Shown: positions 32,368 through 42,776 of the stretch, one piece after another
How positions within the stretch are numbered: the first letter of the stretch is position 1
Layout: each line of letters opens with the position of its first letter
NCBI GenBank assembly: GCA_903813345.2
Contig: CAIIXF020000004.1
Location: forward strand, 30,013,986 to 30,071,984
From: Owenia fusiformis
Lineage: Eukaryota; Annelida; Polychaeta; Sabellida; Oweniidae
Direction: 5' to 3'
DNA length: 57,999 bases
The notes under the pieces: generated by a model
Databases searched by the model: none
The model's input: only the letters and a program-made list of their open reading frames with translations
What the model was told of the DNA's origin: nothing
Program-made: the position numbers and the translations under genes

Positions 32368-34758
32368 TGTGATGATCCTCCCATACATAGTACAATGTTA
32401 TGTGTTTATTCTGAGGATTATCACTTTGTTTAAATTGCTCTTACCTTTATTTATGAATTATGTTTGTAGATACTTCATAATTCAGGAGTTTATTCAGAAT
32501 TTTCATATTTCACTACTTCCTTATTCAGCCTTTTGTTGATAGTCTCATATTAAAAAGTTTATATGTGAATTTCTTACACTAGGCACATTATGTCAACTTT
32601 ATATCAAATGTTGGTTATGTTATTGTTTATTTTAGCAATATTTAATGTTATTATGTGTGATCGTTTATAGGGGGCCAAACTAAGCGATTACATTTTATTT
32701 TGAGACTATAAAATTTTGCCTAGATTTGCATGAATCATCAGTCCTTCAGTGGGACTTTGAATCACCAGCAAGTAACAGGAATTAACTTTCTCTCTGCATT
32801 TTGGATTTAATACACATACATATTGGATATATAACATCTTAGTAGATACACCATCCTAGGTGAACGGGTTGGTAAGGTAATGGAATTACTTTTACTTTAA
32901 AACAGAGAAACTGTTTATACTTTTTCCTTGTTGGTGAATCTTCTGATTTCTCTCTCTCATTTAGCTTCATTTACATTAGCATAAATTCATTTAAACCACG
33001 TTGAGGGTTATTGTATCAGGTTCAAAAAGAATATTCAGGACCATTTTGTTTGATTACGACTTTGATTTCAATCTGCCTGGTCACGCCTTGTCTCAAATGT
33101 GGCTGTACATATTTATATAGCAGATTGATTGAGTGAGCTACGTGTACATTCTTGTGAGAAGCATTTCTGATTCATTTGAAATTTACAGATTGACCTACAT
33201 GCATGTATATTTAAGATTCAATCGCCAACTTGGTATTTTTGGCTTTATCTTATATAATTTGAGGGAAATATCGGCTTGCCAGTGTTGATTATTTGAGTCA
33301 CTAGAATATTCATACTTAAAATCTACATTTTGAACTGAAAACTTGAGAGAACTACCAGCTATTTATTTCACTTTTATATATATTGCAACTGCCTAATGTA
33401 TTCTATATCCCCAAGGTCGGGTTTGATTTGTCGTAATTAAGCTATGGCAATTTATTTGCTGCTACACTGTTAGTCTGTGTGGCTCTTGAAGTAAGATATA
33501 AACCCCCCCACAGCATGGTCTTGAAGAATTTGAACAAGCGTTGCATATTTAACTGTACCAATAATATAGAACATTTCCCGAGACGAGTTGGTTTGGAGTT
33601 TTTCTAAGGCAATCATCATATTTGCTGATACTCCGAGGGGTCTGTGATGCACCTGGTTAGTATCATCAGGCATGGACTAGTGACGATTTTTCAGTTGTCA
33701 AACAGCTTCACAGCAATAACCGACTTTTGAGTGCTCAATTCATTTCACTGGGCATATTTTATTTACTTTCCTTGAGATTGATTGTATTTATACTGGAAAT
33801 TCTTAGGGAATCTAGCAATTGTTGTATTTTTCACTACATTACACAATTATTCAAAACATCCCCCGGGCAGGGTTTGATTTTGGGTAAGCAAGGGCAATTA
33901 ATTTGCTGATACCCTTATTCGTCCCAGGGAACTAAGCATAGCCAGTGTTGGTATTAATTTGCTAATATAAAGCCTCACAGCATTTTAAATCTTTGTGTGC
34001 CTTTGAATTACTGTGAGAAGATCATATTTTGAATAACTGTCTTAAGTTTTTGTCCCATTTGCTACACAGTAACTATCCGACAACCTTTATATTTTCATTG
34101 CACTAATCAAACCCCTAGTCTATATTCAGCTCCCATGTGGTCACTTTATTTGTATTACATGTAAACACCTTCTGAACATTTGATCAAGATTACTATCCCG
34201 AACAGGAGATACATGCCTGTACTCATTGTATTGATGCGTATCTGGCTATTTTAGCCAGTACAGAACCCTTCTAAGAATTTATCTTGTATTGTTTTTATGA
34301 TGACGATACAACCCCCCTTTTGCCTGTATTGAACTAATTAGACAGGTCATTTTACCAAGTGAGGAAAACTGGCAGGCAGAATTACGGTTATCAAGTTACG
34401 TTATAGTTTGCATTGAATTTCCTAGATACACTGAATTTCATAAGTGTATTTGACTGAAAAGAACGTTACTTTCTGTTGTTTTGCATAACTGACGGTAAAT
34501 CTATGTAGAATTGTGTAACCAAACACATGTATATATTTTGAAATAGAGTTGAATTATATTCATTTTATATAATTTCCCATTACATTCTCTGTTGTGTTGA
34601 ATGATTGTGTAAAGTGAGTGTGGATATAGATCAGTGTTTGAAAAGACCCCCATTCCCATATATTTTACAATCTATTATCAAGCTAGACCATTAAAAATCC
34701 AGATACTTGATAGCTGGGTAACCCAGGACCACGCTACCCAACACCCTGGGTTGCCACA
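32368..34758 (+). mobile_element. TGT...ACA element, copy 2 (2,391 bp)
   Basis: Same ends and order as copy 1 (11998-14404), with TATT on both sides (32364-32367 and 34759-34762). Removing it and one TATT restores a normal finger segment (CTTGGAA..., then ACAAGGTTA), so the insertion hit a zinc-finger array. Copies differ by scattered substitutions and several indels. Confidence 0.8.
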
Positions 34759-34762
34759 TATT

Positions 34763-35045
34763 TGACAAGGTTATGTTTGTGTTAAAATGTCTTTAGACAA
34801 ACATCACATTTGAAATTCTTCTATCAAGAATGCATCAAATAATGTTCCCTAAGTTGAGACTTGCTGATGAATGTTTTACTACAAACATCACATTTGAAAT
34901 TCTTTTCACCAGTACGGATCTTTTAATGCTATGTGAGGCTTACTTTTTGAGTAATGTCGTTAAACAGACTTGTTTTTTAAGGTCAGACTTTGTAATAAAA
35001 GCCTTTGGACAGTTATCACACTTGAATGAGATGTGTGCTTAAATG
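34763..35045 (-). pseudogene. Zinc-finger array remnant, proximal to the insertion
   Basis: Three to four decayed fingers with recognisable KCDVC and TF segments but no continuous frame. It joins 32130-32363 once the inserted element is removed. Confidence 0.65.
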
Positions 35046-35049
35046 ACTT

Positions 35050-35480
35050 AAGGTAGTACCTCACAATGTATCAGCTTTTTTCTACAGTTCAGATTTCCTT
35101 GTTAAAAGATACACTGATGTTTAACAATATATGTAAAAATTAGAAAGATTGGTTTAGTAATTTCTGAAAAACATGTTTTACTTTGCTTTTTTAAAAAATC
35201 CCACAATTCAGATTTTCTTTAAAAATTGATATCATTCTATGGGACAACAAATGTATTTATAAAAATATTTGGGAAAATTTACAGACCGGATCTTGAGAAA
35301 AATTGATTTAATAAATAATTAAATATGTTATTCCCGTGTATACAAGTATATTGGCTAGCTATATAAGTATATTGACTGATTATATTGCCATATAAAGGCC
35401 TAAAACTAATAAATATAATAATGAGTCATTTAAAAAGTATCAAAAATACATAATGGTTCCAAAATAATAAAAATGAAATT
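35050..35480. other. AT-rich interruption of the finger array
   Basis: No finger sequence is visible between 35050 and about 35680, so other DNA has entered or replaced it. Confidence 0.4.
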
Positions 35481-35549
35481 GTCACGGCGGAACTCGAACC
35501 CGAATCCCGCCTGGAAGCCGAGCATGATACCCCTGAGCCACCCGGGATA
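35481..35549 (-). tRNA. tRNA-Gly-like sequence, probably SINE-derived
   Basis: The minus strand carries GGTGGCTCAGGGGTATCAT (A box), a CTTCCAG loop (TCC, Gly) and GGGTTCGAGTTCC (B box). The acceptor ends do not pair, so it is not a functional tRNA. It lies inside the interrupted zinc-finger array, as a SINE insertion would. Confidence 0.5.
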
Positions 35550-35679
35550 GCAATGAATGGGAGAGTTACTTTCTGATGTATATATAATAATGATCCTCGT
35601 CCACCGAGAGCTCACACGAGAGCAGGATTTAGGATGGGCGATCTGACTTTGCAATAGCCATTGAAAGCCTACCTTAAGC

Positions 35680-36000
35680 CAAATATCACATTTGAATATT
35701 TTTTCTCCAGTATGAGCTACACCATGTTCCCTAAGTTGAGATTTTCTGATGAACGTTTTACTACAAACAACACATTTGAAATTATTTTCACCAGTATGTA
35801 TCTTAGAATGTGTTACTAGGTAGTATTTATTGTTAAATGTCTTAAGACAAATATTACACTTGAAATTCCTCTCTCCAGTATGTATCTTAGAATGTGTTTC
35901 AAGCCTACACTTTCGGTTAAATGTCTTAAGACAAACATCACATTTGAAATTCCTCTCTCCAGTACTTTTGGTTAAATGTCCTAAGATAAATATCACACTT
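35680..36000 (-). pseudogene. Zinc-finger array segment after the LINE
   Basis: Three complete fingers (NFKCDVCLKTFNRKCRL, NFKCNICLKTFNNKYYL, NFKCVVCSKTFIRKSQL) plus a degenerate one on either side. The frame enters from the LINE poly-A and leaves into non-finger DNA at about 35680. Confidence 0.8.
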
Positions 36001-37384
36001 TTTTTTATTTTTTTTATTTTTATTCTTTTTTTTATTGAATCAAACATAGAATAATACATTAAACAAGGCAAAGATGAAATATTAAACAACTTTCACACCA
36101 CCTCCATTCATTCAGACATTCGCAACAGTCATACCCAGAAGTTCTGGTATATATATAAACATGGTATTTTCAAATTGAGTCACGTCCAAGTTGGGATTTA
36201 CCTCATTAAATTGTTTTGCATATATATAATATTTGATTGCTAGTGATAGCCTGCTTAGCAAAGTGTTTTCATTATTTACAGATCTTCCGAAAACCATATC
36301 ATGGGCATTAAAATTAAGATTTACATTGAATAATTTCCCCAAATTCTCTTTAATAGCTTTCAAAAAAATCTGAACCCGCCTACATTCCCAAAACTTGTGC
36401 TTTAAAGTGTCTCTTAATGGACAGTAACTACATCTAGCATCCTGTTTAATTCCTATCTGCGTTAAGTAAGCATTTGTGGTACAAATACCATGTAGAATCT
36501 TAAATTGAAGTTGTCGAATTTTATTTTGTTTTGTGCAGCTATAAGCCATTTTGAAGTAATCTATTCTTCCTAACTCACGATCATGTTCATTTTTATACAG
36601 TGGTTCCAAATATTTGTTTCTTTTTAATATTTTTTGAATTGACTTCACTGTTAAACCATTCAATGACACTGGTTTTTCGCCAAGTGTTAAATGCACAAGG
36701 TCCGTTTGTAGGCTCGGTTCAAAGACTGAAGTTAAGTCTCGCTTCAATAAACGTTTCCACTCCTTCGGTACAGCTGATATTATAGCATAATAATCAATAA
36801 AATTAAGTTGTACGTTGTATTTTGCCTTAAAATCATAATACTGTAAAAAATGTCCCTGGTCATTTAGGAGGTCATTTACGTAAACGACCCCATTATTCAT
36901 AAGATGCTTATTTATGACCTCTTTGTTATTAATTAGGACAAATCTATTATTCCAGAGTATTTCACTTTTAACTTCAGAACTAGTTCTTGGAGCTTGCATA
37001 TTCCTTATATCAGAGTAAATTTGTAAAATATTTGAGTAAAATTCTGGCACGTCGTGGGCTATTGTTTTAATATCAAAATTACATTGTATAAAGAACTTAA
37101 TTCCCCCAAGCGGTTTAAAGTACAATTCTGGAATATATTTCCAATGACTTTGTCGAGGTTCGATTAATCTTTTTAGCCACATCAGTTTAAGTGCTTTTTC
37201 CATTGAAAACATGTCAATCATTCTTAGACAACCCTCGTCGTAATCACCAATTAAAGTTCGTCTCTTAACCTTTTCCGTTTTTCCACCCCATAGGAATGAG
37301 TAAATTATCTGTTGTGCCTTTGTTAATATATCATTTGGGGTATTTGTCATTGACATGGAATACACCAGTTTAGAAATACCAAGT
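36001..37384 (-). mobile_element. 5'-truncated LINE inserted in the zinc-finger array
   Basis: GATAAATATCACACTT stands on both sides (35985-36000 and 37385-37400), a 16-bp target duplication. Poly-A (seen as T on the plus strand) sits at the 36001 end. The frame 36112-37365 gives 417 residues with FLWGGKTEKVKRRTLIGDY, then a long helical region, then CSYCPLRDTLKHKFWEC, the zf-RVT knuckle. This is the part of an L1/Tx1-type ORF2 after the reverse transcriptase core. Polymerase and endonuclease parts are missing, so it cannot move by itself. The frame is intact, so insertion is recent relative to the decay around it. Confidence 0.9.
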
Positions 37385-37400
37385 GATAAATATCACACTT

Positions 37401-38109
37401 GAAATTCCTCTCTCCCGTGTGAATCTTAGAATGCATTACAAGTTTAGATTTGCAATTAAATGTCATTATCATAAGACAAATATCACATTTGAAATTCCTC
37501 TCTCCAGTATGTATCTTGGAATGTGTTACAAGACTAGACTTTTGGGTAAATGTCTTAAGACAAATATCACATTTGAAATTCCTCTCTCTCGTGTATCTTA
37601 GAATGCATTACAAGGTTAGATTTTCTGTTAAATGTCTTAAGACAAACATCACATTTGAAATTCCTCTCTCCAGTATGTATCTTGGAATGTGTTACAAGAC
37701 TAGACCTTTGGGTAAATGTCTTAAGACAAATATCACATTTGAAATTTCTTTCTCCTGTGTGTATCTTAGAATGCATTACAAGGTATGATTTCCTTTTAAA
37801 TGTCATAAGACAAATATCACATTTGAAATTCCTCTCTCCAGTATGTATCGTGGAATGTGTTACAAGACTGGACTTTTGGGTAAATGTCTTAAGACAAATA
37901 TCACATTTGAAATTCCTCTCTCCCGTGTGTATCTTAGAATGTGTTAAAAGAGTAGATTTATGGGTAAATGTCTTAAGACAAACATCACATTTGAAATCCC
38001 TCTCTTCACCATGTGACTTACAATGACGTACAAGGTTAAATTTGCTGTTAAATGCCTTAGGACAAATATCACATTGGAAATTCTTCTCTCCAGTATGTAT
38101 CTTACAATG
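37401..38109 (-). pseudogene. Zinc-finger array segment between stop and LINE
   Basis: Eight fingers follow the stop of the upstream frame, mostly of the type NFKCDICLKTFTQKSSLV with HTGER linkers. A two-base deletion near 37590 shifts the frame (linker reads HERE in place of HTGER). One finger has two extra residues near 37465. In the original gene this was continuous with 38110-39252. Confidence 0.85.
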
Positions 38110-39252
38110 TTATAAAAGGTGAGATTTTAGTTTAAATGTTTTAAGGCAAATATCACATTTGAAATTCCTCTCTCCAGTATGTATCTTGGAATGTGTTAAA
38201 AGATTAGACTTTTGGGTAAATGACTTATGACAAATATCACATTTGAAATTCCTCTCTCCCGTGTGTATCTTAGAATGTGTTAAAAGAGTAGATTTATGGG
38301 TAAATGTCTTAAGACAAATATCACATTTGAAATTCCTCTCTCCCGTGTGTATCTTAGAATGCATTACAAGGTTCGATTTGCAATTAAATGTCTTAAGACA
38401 AATGTCACATTTGAAATTCCTCTCTCCAGTATGTATCTTGGAATGTGTTACAAGATTAGACTTTTTGGCAAATGACTTAAGACAAATATCACATTTGAAA
38501 TTCTTCTCTCCAGTGTGTATCTTAGAATGTGTTACAAGACTGGACTTAAGGGTAAATGTCTTAAGACAAATATCACATTTGAAATTCCTCTCTCCGGTAT
38601 GTATTTTGGAATGTGTTACAACACTAGACTTTTGGGTAAATGTCTTAAGACAAATATCACATTTGAAATTCCTCTCTCCCGTGTGTATCTTAGAATGCAT
38701 TACAAGGTTAGATTTGCTGGTAAATATCTTAAGACAAATATCGCATTGGAAATTCTTCTTTCCAGTATGTATCTTACAATGTTCTAAAAGGTAAGATTTT
38801 ACATTAAATATTTTAAGACAAATATCACATTTGAATTTCCTCTCTTCAGTATGCATCTTAGAATGTCTTACAAGATTAGACTTTTTGGTAAATTTCTTAA
38901 GACAAACATCACATTTGAAATTCCTCTCTCCAGTATGTATCTTAGAATGCATTACGAGGTTAGATTTGTTGTTAAATGTCGTAAGACAAACATCACAATT
39001 GAAATTCCTCTCTCCAATATGTATCTTAGAATGCATTACGAGGTTAGATTTGCTGTTAAAAGTCTTATGACAAACATCACATTTGAAATTCCTCTCTCCA
39101 GTATGTATCTTAGAATGCATTACAAGGTTAGATTTGCTGTTAAATGTCTTAACTGCTGGTCCTGTTTCTGTTTTATCAACACTTGTTCTTAATATAGTTC
39201 CATTTTCACTTTCGCAATTAGATGTTTCATGTAAATTCATCTCTTGTGCCAT
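38110..39252 (-). CDS. Poly-zinc-finger protein, locus B (380 residues to a stop)
   Basis: Starts at a true ATG (MAQEMNLHETSNCESENGTI). About 35 residues without a recognised domain precede a Cys-less half finger, eleven complete C2H2 fingers and a twelfth cut by TAA. The stop changes a Glu codon (compare YLLEHCKIH earlier in the array with HLL-stop-HCKIH here). Fingers are nearly identical (NFKCDICLKTF...HSKIHTGER). Predicted contact positions are mostly Gln/Ser/Asn, Ser/Asn, Thr/Met. The role would be nuclear DNA or RNA binding. The shortened protein could still be made. The rest of the array continues on the other side of the stop. Confidence 0.8.
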   Translation of the reverse strand: MAQEMNLHETSNCESENGTILRTSVDKTETGPAVKTFNSKSNLVMHSKIHTGERNFKCDVCHKTFNSKSNLVMHSKIHIGERNFNCDVCLTTFNNKSNLVMHSKIHTGERNFKCDVCLKKFTKKSNLVRHSKMHTEERKFKCDICLKIFNVKSYLLEHCKIHTGKKNFQCDICLKIFTSKSNLVMHSKIHTGERNFKCDICLKTFTQKSSVVTHSKIHTGERNFKCDICLKTFTLKSSLVTHSKIHTGEKNFKCDICLKSFAKKSNLVTHSKIHTGERNFKCDICLKTFNCKSNLVMHSKIHTGERNFKCDICLKTFTHKSTLLTHSKIHTGERNFKCDICHKSFTQKSNLLTHSKIHTGERNFKCDICLKTFKLKSHLL

Positions 39253-39259
39253 TTAGTTT

Positions 39260-40540
39260 TGCCTAACGATATTATTAGCTTTTGTTGAAATCATTTATGA
39301 TTATCCAGTCCAGTATTGATTTATCTCCTGTAGCTTGTATTTTTTCTGATCAGATAAAAGTAACTGAAAATTATCTTGTCATTAGAAGTCACTGTTATTT
39401 ACTACAGGATCAAAAGTCACTTGCATTTGTACCATGTACGTATATATATACATAACGTGTAGTATTTACATTGTAGGAGTAACCTGTATTCTGTTAGACA
39501 TCACAGTCTCTATAATACTCAGTCTTCAGCTATAGAGTAGTAGTACCATGCTCTCATATGTAACTTGTATTATTTATATTGTAGAAGTCATTTGAGAGAA
39601 ATCACTGTCATTATGATGATTGTTAATATTCCCTTTGATTGCTCGGATGGTGACTGAACATCCAACATTTCGAAGATTCCTTGGTTCAGAATATTATGTG
39701 ACTACTAAATTAAAAGAGCTAGATGCTTAAGTAACTTCTTCATGGCAATATTTTTATTTTTTTTATTTTGAATTTTCAACACCATAAGATTAACTAACTA
39801 CAGTTAAACATGTAATATACCCGCCATGCTATCTGACGCGAACGAGCCACCCGGTGGTGAAACTGGTAACCACCTACTCGCATCTGCGTTATTAAGAATG
39901 TCATTTTCCCATTGAGCGCGATTAAAAAAGGAATTTTCAAACATAGTATTTTTTAAAAATAGCAGTATCAAGAAGTTAGCATGATATTATGGTGTTAAAA
40001 ATCCAAAACAAAAAGGGAATAAAGAAAAATTGCCACAGAGAAGTTACCTGATGATGTCTTTCATCCATCAGGATCCTTGCTCGAGACATTGCAGATTGTT
40101 GTTTGATTCCCAATTCAACTTTTTTTCAGCTAAATGACTGTGCATTGTGCTTTAATATTACACAAAAAGTCTATTACTCTGACAATTAAATACTATTAAA
40201 GCATTTATAATCTTACCATCAAAATGCAAAAATGATATCCAAATATTGCGTTTGAATGGAATGTCTTGCTTCAATGTTATTTTCAACTGTCAATTACGAA
40301 TGACAAAGTACTTTTACTCGGTTTTGTGCGCTGCCATGTAAAACTTGTTCATCCAATTCAGATACTTTGATGACCTGGGACAATAAACCCCATTTATATG
40401 CACAGCTGTCTATGATGCCTGAGTAGTGAATATTTTAATTTTCTCTAATGCCCTCTGGGAGTCTCTTACAAAAAAGTAGTTGTATTTAATTATACAAAAC
40501 CTCCCTCAATCTTTCATATAATTTAAAATCTTTCTTATAA
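39260..40540. other. Upstream region of zinc-finger locus B
   Basis: AT-rich DNA, including a partial CAGATGCGAG-family repeat near 39807-39886. No promoter element can be assigned. Confidence 0.35.
39807..39886 (-). repeat. CAGATGCGAG repeat family, copy 2 (partial)
   Basis: Reverse-oriented end of the family seen at 30934 and 47922, ending CTACTCGCATCTG, with a GCCACCCGGTGG core. Confidence 0.65.
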
Positions 40541-41510
40541 AATTTTGCTCAGTTGCACAACTTATTTTGTATTTCAAGATTAAAGAATTAAAACTAGTTG
40601 TCATATATGATGCTTTTGTTGAAAAATTCTTCAAAAGCAGCAATTCATCTGTAAGGGCAAATTTTCAGTTATAAATCATTTAATATTAATGTTCCAGTTT
40701 GCAACATGGGAACAACCTGATAATAGCACAGACACTTTATAAAACTACACATTATTAAAGGATAAAAACTAATAGCAATATATGGAGCCTTGGTAAAAGT
40801 TTTCCCAAAACCAACAATTCATCTATAAGGGCCTGAGTTCTGTAATAAGTCATTTTATAATTCTTTAATTCTTTTTAAGACTCATTTTAGTTTGATAAAA
40901 TGTGCTGTTTTTAACCAACATGGCATTGTGAATATTTTACGATTAGATGCACCTTAATGTAAGAGTGCCACTGTTAAAAAGTGTATATCTAAATAAATAA
41001 ATAAATATGAAACAATTAAGGTGAATGAGATTGAGTGAATGAGTTTTGATTTTAATATAATAGTATCATGATTAAAGAGTGAAAACTAATAGCCATATAT
41101 GGTGCCTTTGTTAAAAACTTCTTCAAAAGCAGCAATTCATCTGTAAGGGCATAAGTTCACAGATGTCAATAAAAATATGTTGTTGACCCTCTGGTCAAAT
41201 ATTCGTATACCTTGCTACAGGCCTGCATGTATTTACAACGTGAGATATTTTGAGAAACATTTCATAAATATATTTAACAACAAAATCGCAACTTTTACCT
41301 GATTACTACAAAACACTAAAACTGCAAAAAACAATAGCCATCGTTACACTATAAATATTCACTAAATGAACAAACATAATAATTTCACTAAATTGCACAA
41401 TTAATTTTGAATTGAAGAATTAATAGCCATATAGGGAGCCTTTGTTAAAACATACTTCAAAACAGCTGCTTCAAAAGCAGCAGTTCATCATCTGCAAAGG
41501 CGTTAGTTCT
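40540..41510. repeat. Four diverged copies of a 60-70 bp module
   Basis: Near 40605, 40775, 41090 and 41425 the same order of words recurs: ATTAAAG..TAAAACTA, ATATGG.GCCTT.GTTAAAA, CTTCAAAAGCAGCAATTCAT, CTGTAAGGGC. Spacing is about 170 to 335 bases. No frame is conserved. It looks like an old tandem repeat of larger units. Confidence 0.6.
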
Positions 41511-41685
41511 CTAGTGAAATTTTGATATCTTCTAATTAGACCCCATACACATAGGAGACTATTTAGTGGTGTCGTTAAAAACATCCCTGCTGGACAATCT
41601 AGGAATCGTTTAAATCCCTTTTGATATTTGCACAATTACCGTTAATTATTAGCCAATGAGGATTCAACATTCTTAAATTATGAAG

Positions 41686-41832
41686 TTGGAGCACCTGAAA
41701 CACTGTGAATAATATTGGATAATCACATTTATGCGTGCGCGCGCAGCTTATCCAATGAACGAAACGCCACTTCCCGTTGAAATCACCGGGTATTGATTTT
41801 CCCTTGGTTGGAGCACCTGAAACATTGTGAAT
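41686..41832. repeat. 26-bp direct repeat around AT-rich core
   Basis: TTGGAGCACCTGAAACA-TGTGAAT occurs twice about 122 bases apart. A GCGCGCGCAG word lies between them. Confidence 0.6.
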
Positions 41833-41960
41833 CAAGATTCAATAAGTAGCATTCACTTGACATGAGTTTTACTGTTGTAAATCCAGTAGCCAGTAATTTG
41901 ACACTTTTGTGTCTTATCTTCTAACAAATAAAGTCTCTATCCTTCTGGAGATCTGCATCC

Positions 41961-42186
41961 TCCTAAGCAGATATCCAGAATCCGTACCTCCTTCTTACCC
42001 CTGCTATAACCAATTTGGAAGCGCCCGATTAAACTGAATCACGTGATCTTATTAAGGGCAATGACTTATATATGATTTCTGTCGCAGTGTTGCGACAGCC
42101 AATCAGATTGCGAGTTCTTAATCGGGGAAAGGCTAACTGCTTATCGCAGGGGGTAAAAAGAAAGAATATATTCTGGATTTTGAAGC
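41961..42186. repeat. Degenerate inverted-repeat element with central hairpin
   Basis: ATCCAGAAT and CTTACCCCTGC on the left face GCAGGGGGTAAAAAG and ATTCTGGATTTT on the right. In the middle, CTGTCGCA/TGCGACAG forms a perfect 8-bp stem with a 4-base loop (42079-42098). Confidence 0.6.
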
Positions 42187-42776
42187 CCTGTGATCGGAGG
42201 ATGGGAGATCTGCGATGCAACATAGAGATGCTATGAGTATCAGAATTGGTGATGACATGTCAGCAAACAGATGTTTTCATCGTTTCAGAAAGACCTGGTC
42301 TCATTGAATTTTGTGAAGCAGACATGGGTTTTTGGAAACCATTTTAAAAGAACAGTAAGGAAAACAAACTATGACTTCTCATTACCTTTCTCATTTAAAA
42401 TGGCTGCCATATTGGGAAAAGTATTAAAAGATAATGTTACATACTAGAAACAGTAATAACATGTACTAGTGATAGCCGGAAAAAACATTAGAATATCAAT
42501 TGTATTCCGGGTAATTTATATTTACATAAAAACAAATTATTTACAAAGCCCAATAAAGTTTCCATGATCAAACACAATAATTCGAACAACAATTGTATGC
42601 CGTGGTTCCCTCAAGTCACATTGTGTTCTAAAACATATGAGTCTCGATCTAAATTTAGTACAGTTATGAATTTGCTACAAATACCTAGAATACATATTCT
42701 ACAAGTTGAGATGTGACTTTCCTCCGATCCAAAGATTTTAAAACAAACAGCAAATATTACATGTGAAGTTCTTTTC

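Noticed and set aside
37383-39192. Plus-strand open frames rich in LKFLSPVCILECV
   Set aside because: They are the exact antisense of the zinc-finger array. The repeat keeps all frames open.
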